This document shows positions 48,723-58,054 of a stretch of DNA of 64,000 nt, piece by piece (the stretch's first letter is position 1; the number at the start of each line of letters is the position of its first letter). Below the pieces are notes generated by a model, which ran no database searches, had not been told where the DNA came from, and was given only the letters and a program-made list of their open reading frames with translations. The position numbers and the translations under genes are program-made. This stretch comes from Chthonomonas calidirosea (lineage in GTDB: Bacteria > Armatimonadota > Fimbriimonadia > Fimbriimonadales > Fimbriimonadaceae), in NCBI GenBank assembly GCA_945882415.1, contig CAMCWC010000005.1:1-64000 (forward strand). The letters run 5' to 3'.

Positions 48723-50315
48723 ATGCCCATGCCCGGACCCTGGCTTGCCTTTGGCGCCCTCTTGCCGGGCCTGTTTTCCGGCAGTTATCCGCAACTTCCC
48801 GCCGTTCAAACTCTGGACGAAGAGGTCGTTGTCATTGCAAAATCTCAGCGTCGCGACCTGGCAAAAGGCACGATTGAGTTCAGCGACGGAGTAACCGTGC
48901 TCTACGGGCCCACGAAAATCACGGCGGATCGCGTGATTTACACCGACCGGCCCGGCGAAAGAAGCGCCATTGCGGAAGGGAAGGTAGCTCTAGACGATCC
49001 CGAAGGCAGTCTTTCTGCCGAGAAGGTGGTCATCCTCTGGCTCCCAACCGGACGGACCGCCACCGCCGAGAACATCGAGGCCGACCTCGCAGGCGCAAAC
49101 ATCCGCGCAAAGACGCTGGACATCAAGCCGGAGCTCTGGACCCTGACCGACGTTTACGGAACGACATGCACAAATAAGCCACCGCTTTTCGAGATCTTTT
49201 CGAAGAAAGTCACCTTCGTTCCAGGTCAGCGCGGATCCATCCATCGGCCCGTGATCTCGATTCTTGGCCGTCGAATCGGTGCGGTACCATCGTACGGCTT
49301 TAACCTGGATCGTCGGGCGCAAGGAATCGGGATCCCGTCCGTCGCCTTCAGTGGCGATCAGGGCTTTGGCGTGAGCTGGGCCGGTAGCGTGCTCATTGAT
49401 CGGCAGTCGGGCCTCGGTGCATCGTTCGGTTCCTTCGAACGAGCCTTCCCAACCTACAATGTAACCTACACCCGTGGTTTCGTTCCTGCGAATGAAACCA
49501 ACGCGCTCCTAGTCCCAAGAAACGAGCTTGGCGAGCGGTTCAATTTTGGTTGGTTCGACACCGTTGAGGTGCCCAATCCGCAAGCCGATACCCGCTTCCT
49601 AACGGAGCGCCGGTCTTCGATGTCGGTTTCCTCTTCCATCAACCAAGGCGCCGCAAACTTTGTTTCTGATCGACGCTTCAACAAGCCGCTGGAGTTGGTC
49701 TACGAAGCCTCGGGTCCTGCGGCCCTTGGTCCGGCGAAGGTTGGAGGGGCCTATGCTCAGGCGCGTCTGCAGTCGATTGGAACTCAAGACGTACGGTCAA
49801 CGGTTCGAGGAATTGTGACCACAAGTTTTGCGCCACCGAACTTGTCGCTGACCAAACAACTGCAAACCGTGGTGCGATTTGATCAGGCCGCATTTCTCGG
49901 GAAGCAAACGTACGGCTGGTTGCGATCTCAGGTCGGTTTGGCTTATCAACCTAACCAGCAGCTCTACTTCGGTGCGGCGCTCGTCGGTGCACGAGATTTT
50001 GGAAAACCGGCCTTCCTCGAAGATTCTCTCGTGGCGGGAGACGGGATTCACCTCCGTGCGGGCCTAAACCTCGGCGGAACCCGAATCGAGTACCTCTACA
50101 AGCGTGACCGTAGACTAGGCTGGTACGACCGAGAGTGGAGCATCAATCAGGCGGTCGGTTGTTTGGAGTTCTACATGATGCGCCGGCAGGTGCCCATTGA
50201 GTGCCGAGTCGGAATCAAGGTTCGGGTCGACCAGTTCGTCGATTTGCTCCAAAGACGGAAGCTGCAGCGAACAAAACCGGTCACGAAAACCGTGATCAGC
50301 GGAGAAGAAAAATGA
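48723..50315 (+). CDS. LptD/OstA-like outer-membrane assembly protein
   Basis: 530 residues; ATG 48729 is an alternative start. A signal peptide (PWLAFGALLPGLFSGS) is followed by an OstA/LptA-like beta-jellyroll: DGVTVLYGPTKITADRVIYT, AIAEGKVALDDPEGSLSAEK and GANIRAKTLDIKPELWTLTD. From about residue 190 the sequence has alternating hydrophobic strands and aromatic girdles consistent with a short outer-membrane barrel (FGVSWAGSVLIDRQSGLGAS, LRAGLNLGGTRIEYLYKRDR). It is shorter than proteobacterial LptD (about 780). The presumed role is inserting lipopolysaccharide or another glycolipid in the outer membrane. The next gene overlaps it by 4 bp. Confidence 0.75.
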   Translation: MPMPGPWLAFGALLPGLFSGSYPQLPAVQTLDEEVVVIAKSQRRDLAKGTIEFSDGVTVLYGPTKITADRVIYTDRPGERSAIAEGKVALDDPEGSLSAEKVVILWLPTGRTATAENIEADLAGANIRAKTLDIKPELWTLTDVYGTTCTNKPPLFEIFSKKVTFVPGQRGSIHRPVISILGRRIGAVPSYGFNLDRRAQGIGIPSVAFSGDQGFGVSWAGSVLIDRQSGLGASFGSFERAFPTYNVTYTRGFVPANETNALLVPRNELGERFNFGWFDTVEVPNPQADTRFLTERRSSMSVSSSINQGAANFVSDRRFNKPLELVYEASGPAALGPAKVGGAYAQARLQSIGTQDVRSTVRGIVTTSFAPPNLSLTKQLQTVVRFDQAAFLGKQTYGWLRSQVGLAYQPNQQLYFGAALVGARDFGKPAFLEDSLVAGDGIHLRAGLNLGGTRIEYLYKRDRRLGWYDREWSINQAVGCLEFYMMRRQVPIECRVGIKVRVDQFVDLLQRRKLQRTKPVTKTVISGEEK

Positions 50316-52207
50316 AGTACGTGGTGCCCGAAATCGATTGTCAGAACATCGCGCGCAGCTCAAAGCTGGAGTGGCTGCTGACAAATGGTCGTGGTGGCTT
50401 CGCGATGGGCACCGTCGCCGGTTTGAACTCCCGCCGATATCACGGACATCTGATCGCAGCGGTGCAGCCCCCGACGGATCGCGTTCTGGTGCTGGGTGGG
50501 ATTGAGGCGGAGATCAAAGTCGGAATCCACACGGAGCAGATCTCTTCCAACCAGTACTCTGGAACGATCCATCCGAGCGGATATAAGCACCTTGTCCAAT
50601 TCGAAGCTGACGAGAGTGCTCGGTGGACCTTTAGCGCTCTCGGAGCAACCATTCAAAAGGAACTCGTCCTCGTGCAAGGCGAGGAAACTGCTTGGGTCCG
50701 GTACAGAAATCTCTCCACCGTGAGCTTTGATCTCATCCTCAAGCCGCTAGTGGCGTGGCGGGACCATCACGGCAACTTCAATTCGACCTCCGCTTTCCCG
50801 AAAGATGTAGAGTTTTCGGCTGGTCGAACTACGATTGCGGCGGAACGACCCGTTTTCTTGGTTCACGAATCCGCAACCTGCACGCCCGTACAAGGTTGGT
50901 ACTACCGTTTTGAGCACACGATTGAAGCCGAAAGGGGACTGGATCCGCGGGATGACCTGTACTGCCCGTGTGAGCTGCGATATCGCCTCGCGCCGGGCGA
51001 AGAAGCACTTCTTGCCTGCTCGCTCTCCGAGAACCCAACGCCACCGACATGGCCCCAGGACCACCCGGCGGTCACTACCGAACTCTCACCCGCCCTAAAG
51101 TCGGCCGCCCAAAAGTTCTTGGTCGACACTGGTCGCCGGAAAACGATTCTCGCGGGGTACCCATGGTTCACCGATTGGGGCCGAGATACGATGATCTCGC
51201 TTCCGGGAATTTGCCTCCTGACCGGGCGCCACGATTGGGCGCAGTCGATCCTGCATTCCTATGCTGATCTTCTCAAGAACGGACTCATCCCGAACCGCGT
51301 GGTCAAAGAAGGCGAAACGCCGGACTACAACACCGTCGATGCGACCCTTTGGTTTGCCAACGCGATCTACAAAACGCTGGCCGCAAAATGGGACCAACAG
51401 TTTGCCGAATCGATGCTCCCTAAGCTGCACCAGATCTTCTGGCACCACCAAAAGGGCACCGAATTTGGGATCTGCGTCGATCCCGAAGACGGCCTCTTGA
51501 GCCAAGGCGAGGAAGGTGCAAACCTGACCTGGATGGACGCCAAGATCGGCGACTGGGTTGTCACCCCTCGCTATGGAAAACCGATTGAAGTGAACGCGCT
51601 CTGGATCAATCTGCTCCGGGTGACCGAGTGGATCGCGGGCCGGGTCGAGGAAGTTGACGCTCTCCCGTATCGCGCTGCGGCGGAGAAAGCAGAGGCTTCC
51701 TTCGAAGCCAAGTTTTGGCACGAGGGGCGGGGCCATTACCTCGACACCGCCGATCCCAACGACGCTTCACTCCGGCCAAACCAGGTCATCGCGATGGCAC
51801 TGCCGTTCACCCCATGCGACACCGTGCATGCCGCCCGAGCGCTTGCGGTGGTGCAGCGCGAACTTCTGACTCCTATCGGATTACGCACCCTTGGCCGAAA
51901 CGAACCGGGATACCGACCCCGATTTGAAGGAGACATGGGGTCCCGAGACTCCGCGTACCATCAGGGAACCGTTTGGCCGTGGCTACTGGGCAGCTTTGCG
52001 ACCGCCCTCGTTCGACACGGCGCCGACGTTCGCGAAGCGCGGAAGTCGCTCCGAAGCGCGATCAGCATGCTCTGGGAATACGGTCTGGGTGGCGTGGCCG
52101 AGGTCTATGACGGCGACCCGCCGCATCGACCCGGCGGCTGCCCGTGGCAGGCATGGAGCGTTGCGGAGATTTTGCGGGCCTGGGAAGAGGATTGCGGCGG
52201 CGATTAG
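50312..52207 (+). CDS. Glycogen debranching enzyme (amylo-alpha-1,6-glucosidase, GH133-like)
   Basis: 631 residues from ATG 50312, which overlaps the preceding stop as ATGA. The N-terminal sugar-binding domain starts SSKLEWLLTNGRGGFAMGTV and GLNSRRYHGHLIA, the family's hallmark. The (alpha/alpha)6 catalytic domain has YPWFTDWGRDTMISLPGICL near residue 284, YNTVDATLWFANAI near 337 and YHQGTVWPWLLGSFATALV near 550. It should remove alpha-1,6 branches during glycogen breakdown. It matches the archaeal/bacterial GDE type (about 620-660 residues). The upstream LptD-like gene is probably co-transcribed, but no functional link is evident. Confidence 0.9.
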   Translation: MKYVVPEIDCQNIARSSKLEWLLTNGRGGFAMGTVAGLNSRRYHGHLIAAVQPPTDRVLVLGGIEAEIKVGIHTEQISSNQYSGTIHPSGYKHLVQFEADESARWTFSALGATIQKELVLVQGEETAWVRYRNLSTVSFDLILKPLVAWRDHHGNFNSTSAFPKDVEFSAGRTTIAAERPVFLVHESATCTPVQGWYYRFEHTIEAERGLDPRDDLYCPCELRYRLAPGEEALLACSLSENPTPPTWPQDHPAVTTELSPALKSAAQKFLVDTGRRKTILAGYPWFTDWGRDTMISLPGICLLTGRHDWAQSILHSYADLLKNGLIPNRVVKEGETPDYNTVDATLWFANAIYKTLAAKWDQQFAESMLPKLHQIFWHHQKGTEFGICVDPEDGLLSQGEEGANLTWMDAKIGDWVVTPRYGKPIEVNALWINLLRVTEWIAGRVEEVDALPYRAAAEKAEASFEAKFWHEGRGHYLDTADPNDASLRPNQVIAMALPFTPCDTVHAARALAVVQRELLTPIGLRTLGRNEPGYRPRFEGDMGSRDSAYHQGTVWPWLLGSFATALVRHGADVREARKSLRSAISMLWEYGLGGVAEVYDGDPPHRPGGCPWQAWSVAEILRAWEEDCGGD

Positions 52208-52259
52208 GGTCCGTTTCCCGTCAGAATATAGCGCGGCTCCGCCGTGATTCCCTTTTCTG

Positions 52260-55200
52260 ATGTGCGACCGATTTGTTCACATCCATAACCACACCGAGTA
52301 CTCCCTGTTAGACGGTGCAAATCGCATTTCTGCGATGGTGGCTCGTGCCAAAGAGCTGGAAATGGAGGCCTTGGCAATATCCGACCACGGCGTCATGTTT
52401 GGCGTGGTCGAGTTCTACAACGAGTGTACAAAAGCAGGAGTAAAACCCCTACTCGGCGTCGAAGCCTATGTCTCGCCGAACGGGATTCAAAGTAAGAAAG
52501 GTGATGGCGAGAAGAGTGCCTACCACCTTCTGTTGCTTGCAAAGAATATTGAAGGGTATCGAAATCTTTGTCGCCTGAGTTCGATTGCGGCTCTCGAAGG
52601 TTACTATTACAAGCCGCGCGTAGATCACGAAATTCTCCGCAAGTATTCGGCTGGCGTCATTGCGACAAGTGCCTGCCTAGGCAGCGAAGTTTGCCAAGAG
52701 CTGCTGAAAGGCGACTACAACCGAGCACAGTACATGGCTGGAATGTACTCCGAGATGTTCGGAGAAGGGAATTTCTTTATTGAGCTCCAAGATCACGGCT
52801 TACCCGAGCAGCGTCGGATCAACCCGGACCTCGTCAAAATTGCCCGTGAACTGAACCTTCCGCTCGTCGCTACCAACGATGCGCACTACCGCTGCAAAGG
52901 CGACAGCGAGCCGCACGACGTTCTCCTTTGTATTCAAACCGGATCGAACGTAGCCGATACGAACCGGATGAAGTTCCAGACCGAAGAGTTCTATCTGAAA
53001 GACCAGAAAGAGATGTCCGCCCTCTTCCGGGACTACCCAGAGGCACTGGAAAACACTGCTCGCATTGCGGAAATGTGCAACGTTCAAATCGTCAAAGAAG
53101 ACGCTGCGATGCCGCAAGCCGCGACTCCGGAGGGCGTGACGAGCCTGGAGCACCTGCGTGAGCTTGCGTACAAAGGACTTAAGGATCGAGCAAAGAATCC
53201 CGAACTTTCGCTCGACCGGTTAGAGTACGAACTTGACGTCATCACGAAGACGGGCTTTGGCGATTACTTCCTCCTCGTTCGCGAGTTTGCGAACGTCGCA
53301 CGCGACAAAGGCATCTATTACGGCGTTCGTGGTTCGGCTGCGGGTTCGTTGGTTTCCTACTGCATTGGCATCACCGATGTAGACCCCGTCGAGTACGGCC
53401 TAACGTTTGAGCGATTCTTGAATCCAGAACGTATATCGATGCCCGATATCGATATGGACTTCGAGGACGCGCGGCGCGACGAAGTCATTCAGTACGTTAA
53501 CGACCGTTTCGGCAAAGATCACGTGGCTCAGATCATTACCTTTGGTACCCTTGGCGCGAAGGCCGCCATTAAGGACTGCGGCCGAGTAATGGGCTACTTG
53601 CCGCAGGAAACCGATCGCATCACGAAGCTGATCCCGGGAATCCCAAACACGACACTTGACAAAGCCTACAAAGAAGTTACGGAATTTCGCGAACTCGTAG
53701 ACGGCGACCCGCGCATCCGGCAGCTTTTTGACACCGCCAAATCGGTAGAAGGCATGGCCCGAAACAGCGGCGTCCACGCTGCCGGAGTTGTCATTTCGCG
53801 CGAACCGCTGATGGAGTACTTGCCGCTCTATCGCGGCAACGACGGTCAGCCGGTTACGGCCTTCGCCATGGGGATTCTGGAGAAGATAGGCATGCTCAAG
53901 ATGGACTTCTTGGGCCTGTCCAACCTCACCGTCCTCGCCCGATGCGTCGAGAACATCAAGCGTCGAACTGGAGAAACACTGAACATCCAGAGCATCGAAG
54001 ACGGCGACACCAAGACTTACGAAATGCTCGCTCGCGGCGAGACGACCGGCGTGTTCCAGCTTGAAGGTGGCGGCATGACGCGCTGGGTGATGCAGCTGAA
54101 ACCGGCGAGCATCCGAGAACTCGCGGCCATGGTCGCTCTTTACCGGCCAGGGCCGATGGAGCACATTCCGCGCTTCATCGACGTTAAGTTCGGTCGGCAA
54201 AAAGCCGAATACCTCGACGAGCGTATGCGCCCGATTCTCGAAGAGACGTACGGCGTTATCGTCTACCAAGACCAGGTCATGCAATTGGTTCAGGCCCTCG
54301 CCGGCTTCAGCCTCGGCAAAGCCGACGTCCTGCGGCGAGCGATGGGTAAGAAGGACGCGAAAGCCCTGGCGTCCATGAAGACCGAGTTCAAGCAGGGAAC
54401 CGCCAGCAACGACATCTCGGATGAATCCGCCGAAACCGTATGGGCGTTGCTAGAACCGTTTGCGGGCTATGCATTCAACAAAGCCCACGCGGTTTGCTAT
54501 GCCATTCTTGCCTACCAAACGGCGTACCTAAAGGCCAACTACCCGGTCGAATACATGGCCGCGCTTCTCAGCGTCTATCTCGATAAAGAGGACAAGGTCA
54601 CCGCCTTTATCGAAGAGTGCCGGCGCATGAAAATCGCGGTCTTACCGCCCGATGTCAACGAGTCCATCGGTGACTTTAGCGTTGAGGCCTACAAGCACGA
54701 GAAGAGCAAGCGCACCGTGGACGCGATCCGATTTGGGCTTGTGGCGATCAAGGGCGTCGGAGAAGGCGTGGTTGAGGGAATCGTGGCCGAGCGACTCGAA
54801 AGCGGCCCGTATGAGCATCTTTACGAGTTCGCGGACCGAACAAAGTCACTCGGCATGAACCGCATCGCGCTTGAAGCCCTTGTCAAAGCAGGCGCGCTGG
54901 ACAGTATCGATAAGAATCGACGCAAGCTGCTTGAGCACGTTGATGGCGCGCTTCAATTTGCTGATCTTCAGCAGCGCCGACGTCTCGGCGGGCAGACCTC
55001 CTTATTCGGTGGCGGGGTCGAAGAGCCCGAATCGATGCCAACCCTACCGACGGACATTGCGGCCTACACCCGAACCGAACTTCTGGCGTTAGAAAAGGAA
55101 GTCATGGGGATCTATGTCTCCGATCACCCGCTTCGCGGAATGGAACGGTCGCTCCAAGAGAATTCCAGCGCAACCTGCAGCGCGGTGCTCGACCTGCCAG

Positions 55201-55745
55201 ACGGAACAGCGGTGAAGCTCGCGGGGGTCGTCAGCAAGTACCGCGTGATCACAACCAAGAACGAAGGCAAAAAAATGCTGTCGTTCTCGTTGGAAGATTT
55301 CAGCGGTCAGATCGGCTGCACCGTGTTTCCAGCCTCTTTCGAGCGCCTCAAAGACATCATCGTCAAGGACGCCACGATCGTGCTCCACGGCTTCACGACG
55401 CATCGCGAGATGCGCGGCGAAAAGTCCATCGAAATTCGAGTGGACAAGGCCGAGCCACTGCCAGAAGTTGAAAATCTGCCTAGCAGAGACGACTCGGTGG
55501 CGGGAACGGTGCGGATCTCCATGCGCAAGGCCACCGAATCCACGCTCAAGTCATTGCGTAAACTAGTAGAGGATTCGCCGGGTAGCTACCAGTGCGTGAT
55601 TCAGGTCATCAACGACGACCGGCATTTGCCGATCTACTTGGTGCAGCAAGTGGACCCATCGTCCATCTTTATCGATGCCGTGCGTGGCCAGTTCGGCGCG
55701 TCCGCCATCGAAGTTCAGCATTCCGATTTGCTCTCCCTTAACTAA
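52260..55745 (+). CDS. dnaE: DNA polymerase III alpha subunit (DnaE)
   Basis: The 1161-residue protein has the normal DnaE length. The PHP domain begins FVHIHNHTEYSLLDGANRIS (residue 4). The polymerase domain includes VRGSAAGSLVSYCIGITDVD near residue 358, MPDIDMDFEDARRDEVIQYV near 394 (catalytic Asp pair), HAAGVVIS near 505, and YRPGPMEHIPRFI near 628. An HhH region and the C-terminal OB fold (VKLAGVVSKYRVITTKNEGK) follow. Copies of both catalytic aspartates appear intact. The start ATG lies 52 bp after the debranching enzyme stop. This is the replicative polymerase. Confidence 0.98.
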   Translation: MCDRFVHIHNHTEYSLLDGANRISAMVARAKELEMEALAISDHGVMFGVVEFYNECTKAGVKPLLGVEAYVSPNGIQSKKGDGEKSAYHLLLLAKNIEGYRNLCRLSSIAALEGYYYKPRVDHEILRKYSAGVIATSACLGSEVCQELLKGDYNRAQYMAGMYSEMFGEGNFFIELQDHGLPEQRRINPDLVKIARELNLPLVATNDAHYRCKGDSEPHDVLLCIQTGSNVADTNRMKFQTEEFYLKDQKEMSALFRDYPEALENTARIAEMCNVQIVKEDAAMPQAATPEGVTSLEHLRELAYKGLKDRAKNPELSLDRLEYELDVITKTGFGDYFLLVREFANVARDKGIYYGVRGSAAGSLVSYCIGITDVDPVEYGLTFERFLNPERISMPDIDMDFEDARRDEVIQYVNDRFGKDHVAQIITFGTLGAKAAIKDCGRVMGYLPQETDRITKLIPGIPNTTLDKAYKEVTEFRELVDGDPRIRQLFDTAKSVEGMARNSGVHAAGVVISREPLMEYLPLYRGNDGQPVTAFAMGILEKIGMLKMDFLGLSNLTVLARCVENIKRRTGETLNIQSIEDGDTKTYEMLARGETTGVFQLEGGGMTRWVMQLKPASIRELAAMVALYRPGPMEHIPRFIDVKFGRQKAEYLDERMRPILEETYGVIVYQDQVMQLVQALAGFSLGKADVLRRAMGKKDAKALASMKTEFKQGTASNDISDESAETVWALLEPFAGYAFNKAHAVCYAILAYQTAYLKANYPVEYMAALLSVYLDKEDKVTAFIEECRRMKIAVLPPDVNESIGDFSVEAYKHEKSKRTVDAIRFGLVAIKGVGEGVVEGIVAERLESGPYEHLYEFADRTKSLGMNRIALEALVKAGALDSIDKNRRKLLEHVDGALQFADLQQRRRLGGQTSLFGGGVEEPESMPTLPTDIAAYTRTELLALEKEVMGIYVSDHPLRGMERSLQENSSATCSAVLDLPDGTAVKLAGVVSKYRVITTKNEGKKMLSFSLEDFSGQIGCTVFPASFERLKDIIVKDATIVLHGFTTHREMRGEKSIEIRVDKAEPLPEVENLPSRDDSVAGTVRISMRKATESTLKSLRKLVEDSPGSYQCVIQVINDDRHLPIYLVQQVDPSSIFIDAVRGQFGASAIEVQHSDLLSLN

Positions 55746-55749
55746 ACTC

Positions 55750-56451
55750 ATGGTACTGACTCCATTACTCGGCGTAATGCTCATCGGCTTCCAGGCGAAG
55801 CCCGACGCGTTCGATTTTCACGCGGCCGACGTGACGATCATGCAATCGAAGCCGGTGCAAAAGGAGCTCAAGATCACCGAAGCCCAGCGGACGAAAATGA
55901 ACACCTTCGCCAAGCGCCACGAGCAAACGCTCGCGACCTTGGAAAAGAAGTACGGCGCAAAAGCGAACGACCCCGCGGTCGCCGCAAAAGTACGCCCAGA
56001 GCTCGAAAAGGCATTCGGCTTGCTAAAGAAGGACGTGCTCGCCGCCCTTTCCGCCACACAGCTCAAGCGGCTCCGAGAAATCAATTTGCAGCGACTCGGG
56101 ATCACGGCGCTCACGGACGAGAAGGTTGCTACCAAAGTGGGGCTGTCCTCTGCGCAGCTAAAACAGTATCGAGACGCGTACACGGCTGGCGCAAACGAAT
56201 CCGCGAAATTGCAACAAGAGGCCGCAAACCCGGTGCTTACCAAATACCAAACCGTGCGACCGAAGAGCGAAGCAGAAAGCAAAACCTTGCGAGCTAAGTT
56301 CGAATCGGAAATGCAAGCCGCCGGGGTCAAGGTAAAGCCGAAGTTGGACGCTGTCGAAGCGCGAACCAAGAAAAAGCTCGAAGGCATCATGACTCCCGCG
56401 CAGCGAGCTTCGTTCAAAGCGCTTCAAGGAAAGCCCTTCAAGCCCGCCTAA
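55750..56451 (+). CDS. Spy/CpxP-like secreted helical protein
   Basis: 233 residues from ATG 55750, four bases after the dnaE stop; an open frame extends upstream inside dnaE. A short signal peptide (VLTPLLGVMLIGFQA) is followed by a highly charged helical protein with ELKITEAQRTKMNTFAKRHE near residue 39 and GLSSAQLKQYRDAYTAGANE near 130. The LTxxQ-like motifs recall the Spy/CpxP family of periplasmic chaperones. No cysteine or membrane anchor follows. Its function is inferred only from this pattern. Confidence 0.6.
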   Translation: MVLTPLLGVMLIGFQAKPDAFDFHAADVTIMQSKPVQKELKITEAQRTKMNTFAKRHEQTLATLEKKYGAKANDPAVAAKVRPELEKAFGLLKKDVLAALSATQLKRLREINLQRLGITALTDEKVATKVGLSSAQLKQYRDAYTAGANESAKLQQEAANPVLTKYQTVRPKSEAESKTLRAKFESEMQAAGVKVKPKLDAVEARTKKKLEGIMTPAQRASFKALQGKPFKPA

Positions 56452-56453
56452 AA

Positions 56454-57056
56454 ATGGCCATTTCACGCCTCGTTATAGCGACCCACAATGCCAAAAAGGC
56501 GGGTGAAATGGTCACGATCTTGTCCGGGCATTTCCCGGAGTTGGAGATCCGAACCCTCGCCGACTATCCCAGCGCTCCCGAACCAGACGAGACGGGCACG
56601 ACCTATGCCGAAAACTCGCAGATCAAGGCTCTCAGCGCAGTTGAGGCGACGGGCGAATGGTGCGTAGCCGATGATGCCGGGCTCGAAATCGACGCCATGG
56701 GCGGCGAACCAGGGCTTTACAGCAAGCGATTCGCCGGGGAAGACACGCCGTTTCCCGAGAAGATGCGCATCATTCTAGAGCGACTCTCAGGCATTGAAGA
56801 AGCGGGCCGAGGGGCGCGTTTTGTTTGCTCGGTCGCCCTCGCTTCTCCCACCGGTGAGTCAAAAGTTTTCCAAGCGACCTGCGAAGGGAAGATCAGCACC
56901 GCGCCTAGCGGGAACGGTGGCTTTGGCTACGACCCCATCTTCTGGCTGCCGGAGCAGGGCCGGACCATGGCCGATCTTACTGCCGAAGAAAAGCACCAAA
57001 TCAGCCATCGCGGAAAGGTCCTCCGCCAGCTTCGCGACTATCTCGCTACCCTTTAA
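56454..57056 (+). CDS. rdgB: RdgB/HAM1-type non-canonical purine NTP pyrophosphatase
   Basis: A 200-residue dITP/XTP pyrophosphatase that cleanses the nucleotide pool of deaminated purines. LVIATHNAKKAGEMVTIL (residue 6), TGTTYAENSQIKALSAVEAT near 44, CVADDAGLEIDAMGGEPGLYSKRFAGED near 64 (in separate blocks) and GNGGFGYDPIFWLPEQG near 148 are all family motifs. The length is standard. It starts 2 bp after the preceding stop and overlaps the convergent proline dehydrogenase gene by 11 bp. Confidence 0.95.
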   Translation: MAISRLVIATHNAKKAGEMVTILSGHFPELEIRTLADYPSAPEPDETGTTYAENSQIKALSAVEATGEWCVADDAGLEIDAMGGEPGLYSKRFAGEDTPFPEKMRIILERLSGIEEAGRGARFVCSVALASPTGESKVFQATCEGKISTAPSGNGGFGYDPIFWLPEQGRTMADLTAEEKHQISHRGKVLRQLRDYLATL

Positions 57057-58011
57057 AGAGCGATTTCGCCATGAACATCATGTTGGCGGGCCGCTCGGCT
57101 AGCCGCCGAGTGAAGTACGGATACCACGCATCACCAAACGGGACGTAAACCCGAACGTTGAATCCTTCGTTGACCAACCCTTCCTGAAGATCGCGCCGGA
57201 TGCCGTAAAGCATCTGGAACTCAAAGCTCTGCCGATCGATCTTTTCGGCCGCAACATAGCGCTTGAGTTCATTGATGATCGTTTCATCCTGGGTGGCAAT
57301 CGCCGGATAGAAACCTGCCGAAAGCAGCCGCTTTGCCTGCCGAACGTAAGCTTCGTCAACCTTTGCCTTCTCTGGGAAAGCAACCGACGCGGGTTCAAGG
57401 TAGGCACCCTTAACGATGCGCACTCGGGCACCGATGGCAATCATTCTCTCGACATCTTCGTCGGTTCGGAAGAGATAGCTCTGAAGGACGGTTCCGGTGT
57501 TCTGGAATTCGGGCCAAACCTTCTCGATCATTTCGATCGTACGCTCCGTGTACTCAGAGGCTTCCATGTCCACCCGCACGAAGTTGCCGCGATCCTTAGC
57601 AATCTGGAGAACATCACGGAAGTTTTTCTCCGCGAATTCAAGGCTCTGATCCAAGCCGCACTGCGTAAGTTTGATGCTGATATTCAGCGGGTCACGGGCG
57701 ATCTTGGGCTCGTGTCCGTGCTCTTTGACGAAGGTAGCAAACTCCGGCACTGTCGAAATCCGCTCCAGCATCTTGCTGTAGGTCGCCTTTGCCGCGAGTG
57801 CTTCGGCTTCGCTCTTGGTGTTCTCGCCGAGGTAGTCGAGCGTGACTTTGATCCCTTTCTTGAGCACGACTTCACACGCGCTTAGAGATTCTTCCAGCGT
57901 GTCGCCAGCGATAAAACGGCTGACCAATGGCCGAAACGTGCGGGAACCCCGAACAATCCGTTCCACCGGCTTCAGTGACGATGTCTTCAGGATCAGATTG
58001 CGCGCGATCAT
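57046..58011 (-). CDS. Proline dehydrogenase (monofunctional)
   Basis: A 321-residue FAD enzyme oxidising L-proline to pyrroline-5-carboxylate. The TIM-barrel strands include VTLDYLGENTKSEAEA near residue 56, LNISIKLTQCGLD near 108, FVRVDMEASEYTE near 139, TVLQSYLFRTDEDVE near 172, VRIVKGAYLEP near 192 and YGIRRDLQEGLVNEGFNVRV near 270. YPYFTRRLAERPAN at the end is the conserved substrate-binding Arg pair region. No P5C dehydrogenase gene is adjacent. The gene overlaps rdgB by 11 bp on the other strand. Confidence 0.93.
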   Translation of the reverse strand: MIARNLILKTSSLKPVERIVRGSRTFRPLVSRFIAGDTLEESLSACEVVLKKGIKVTLDYLGENTKSEAEALAAKATYSKMLERISTVPEFATFVKEHGHEPKIARDPLNISIKLTQCGLDQSLEFAEKNFRDVLQIAKDRGNFVRVDMEASEYTERTIEMIEKVWPEFQNTGTVLQSYLFRTDEDVERMIAIGARVRIVKGAYLEPASVAFPEKAKVDEAYVRQAKRLLSAGFYPAIATQDETIINELKRYVAAEKIDRQSFEFQMLYGIRRDLQEGLVNEGFNVRVYVPFGDAWYPYFTRRLAERPANMMFMAKSLFKG

Positions 58012-58042
58012 ATGTTAAATCAAGTGTACCGGGGGGATTTAG

Positions 58043-58048
58043 TAGACT
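58043..58048 (+). promoter_or_regulatory. Putative -10 hexamer (TAGACT) for the glycosyltransferase gene
   Basis: TAGACT ends six bases before the ATG at 58055 with no Shine-Dalgarno between. This fits a leaderless start. Confidence 0.4.
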
Positions 58049-58054
58049 CTGCCG

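Noticed and set aside
53400-54284. 294-codon frame antisense to dnaE
   Set aside because: Shadow of the conserved polymerase domain on the other strand.
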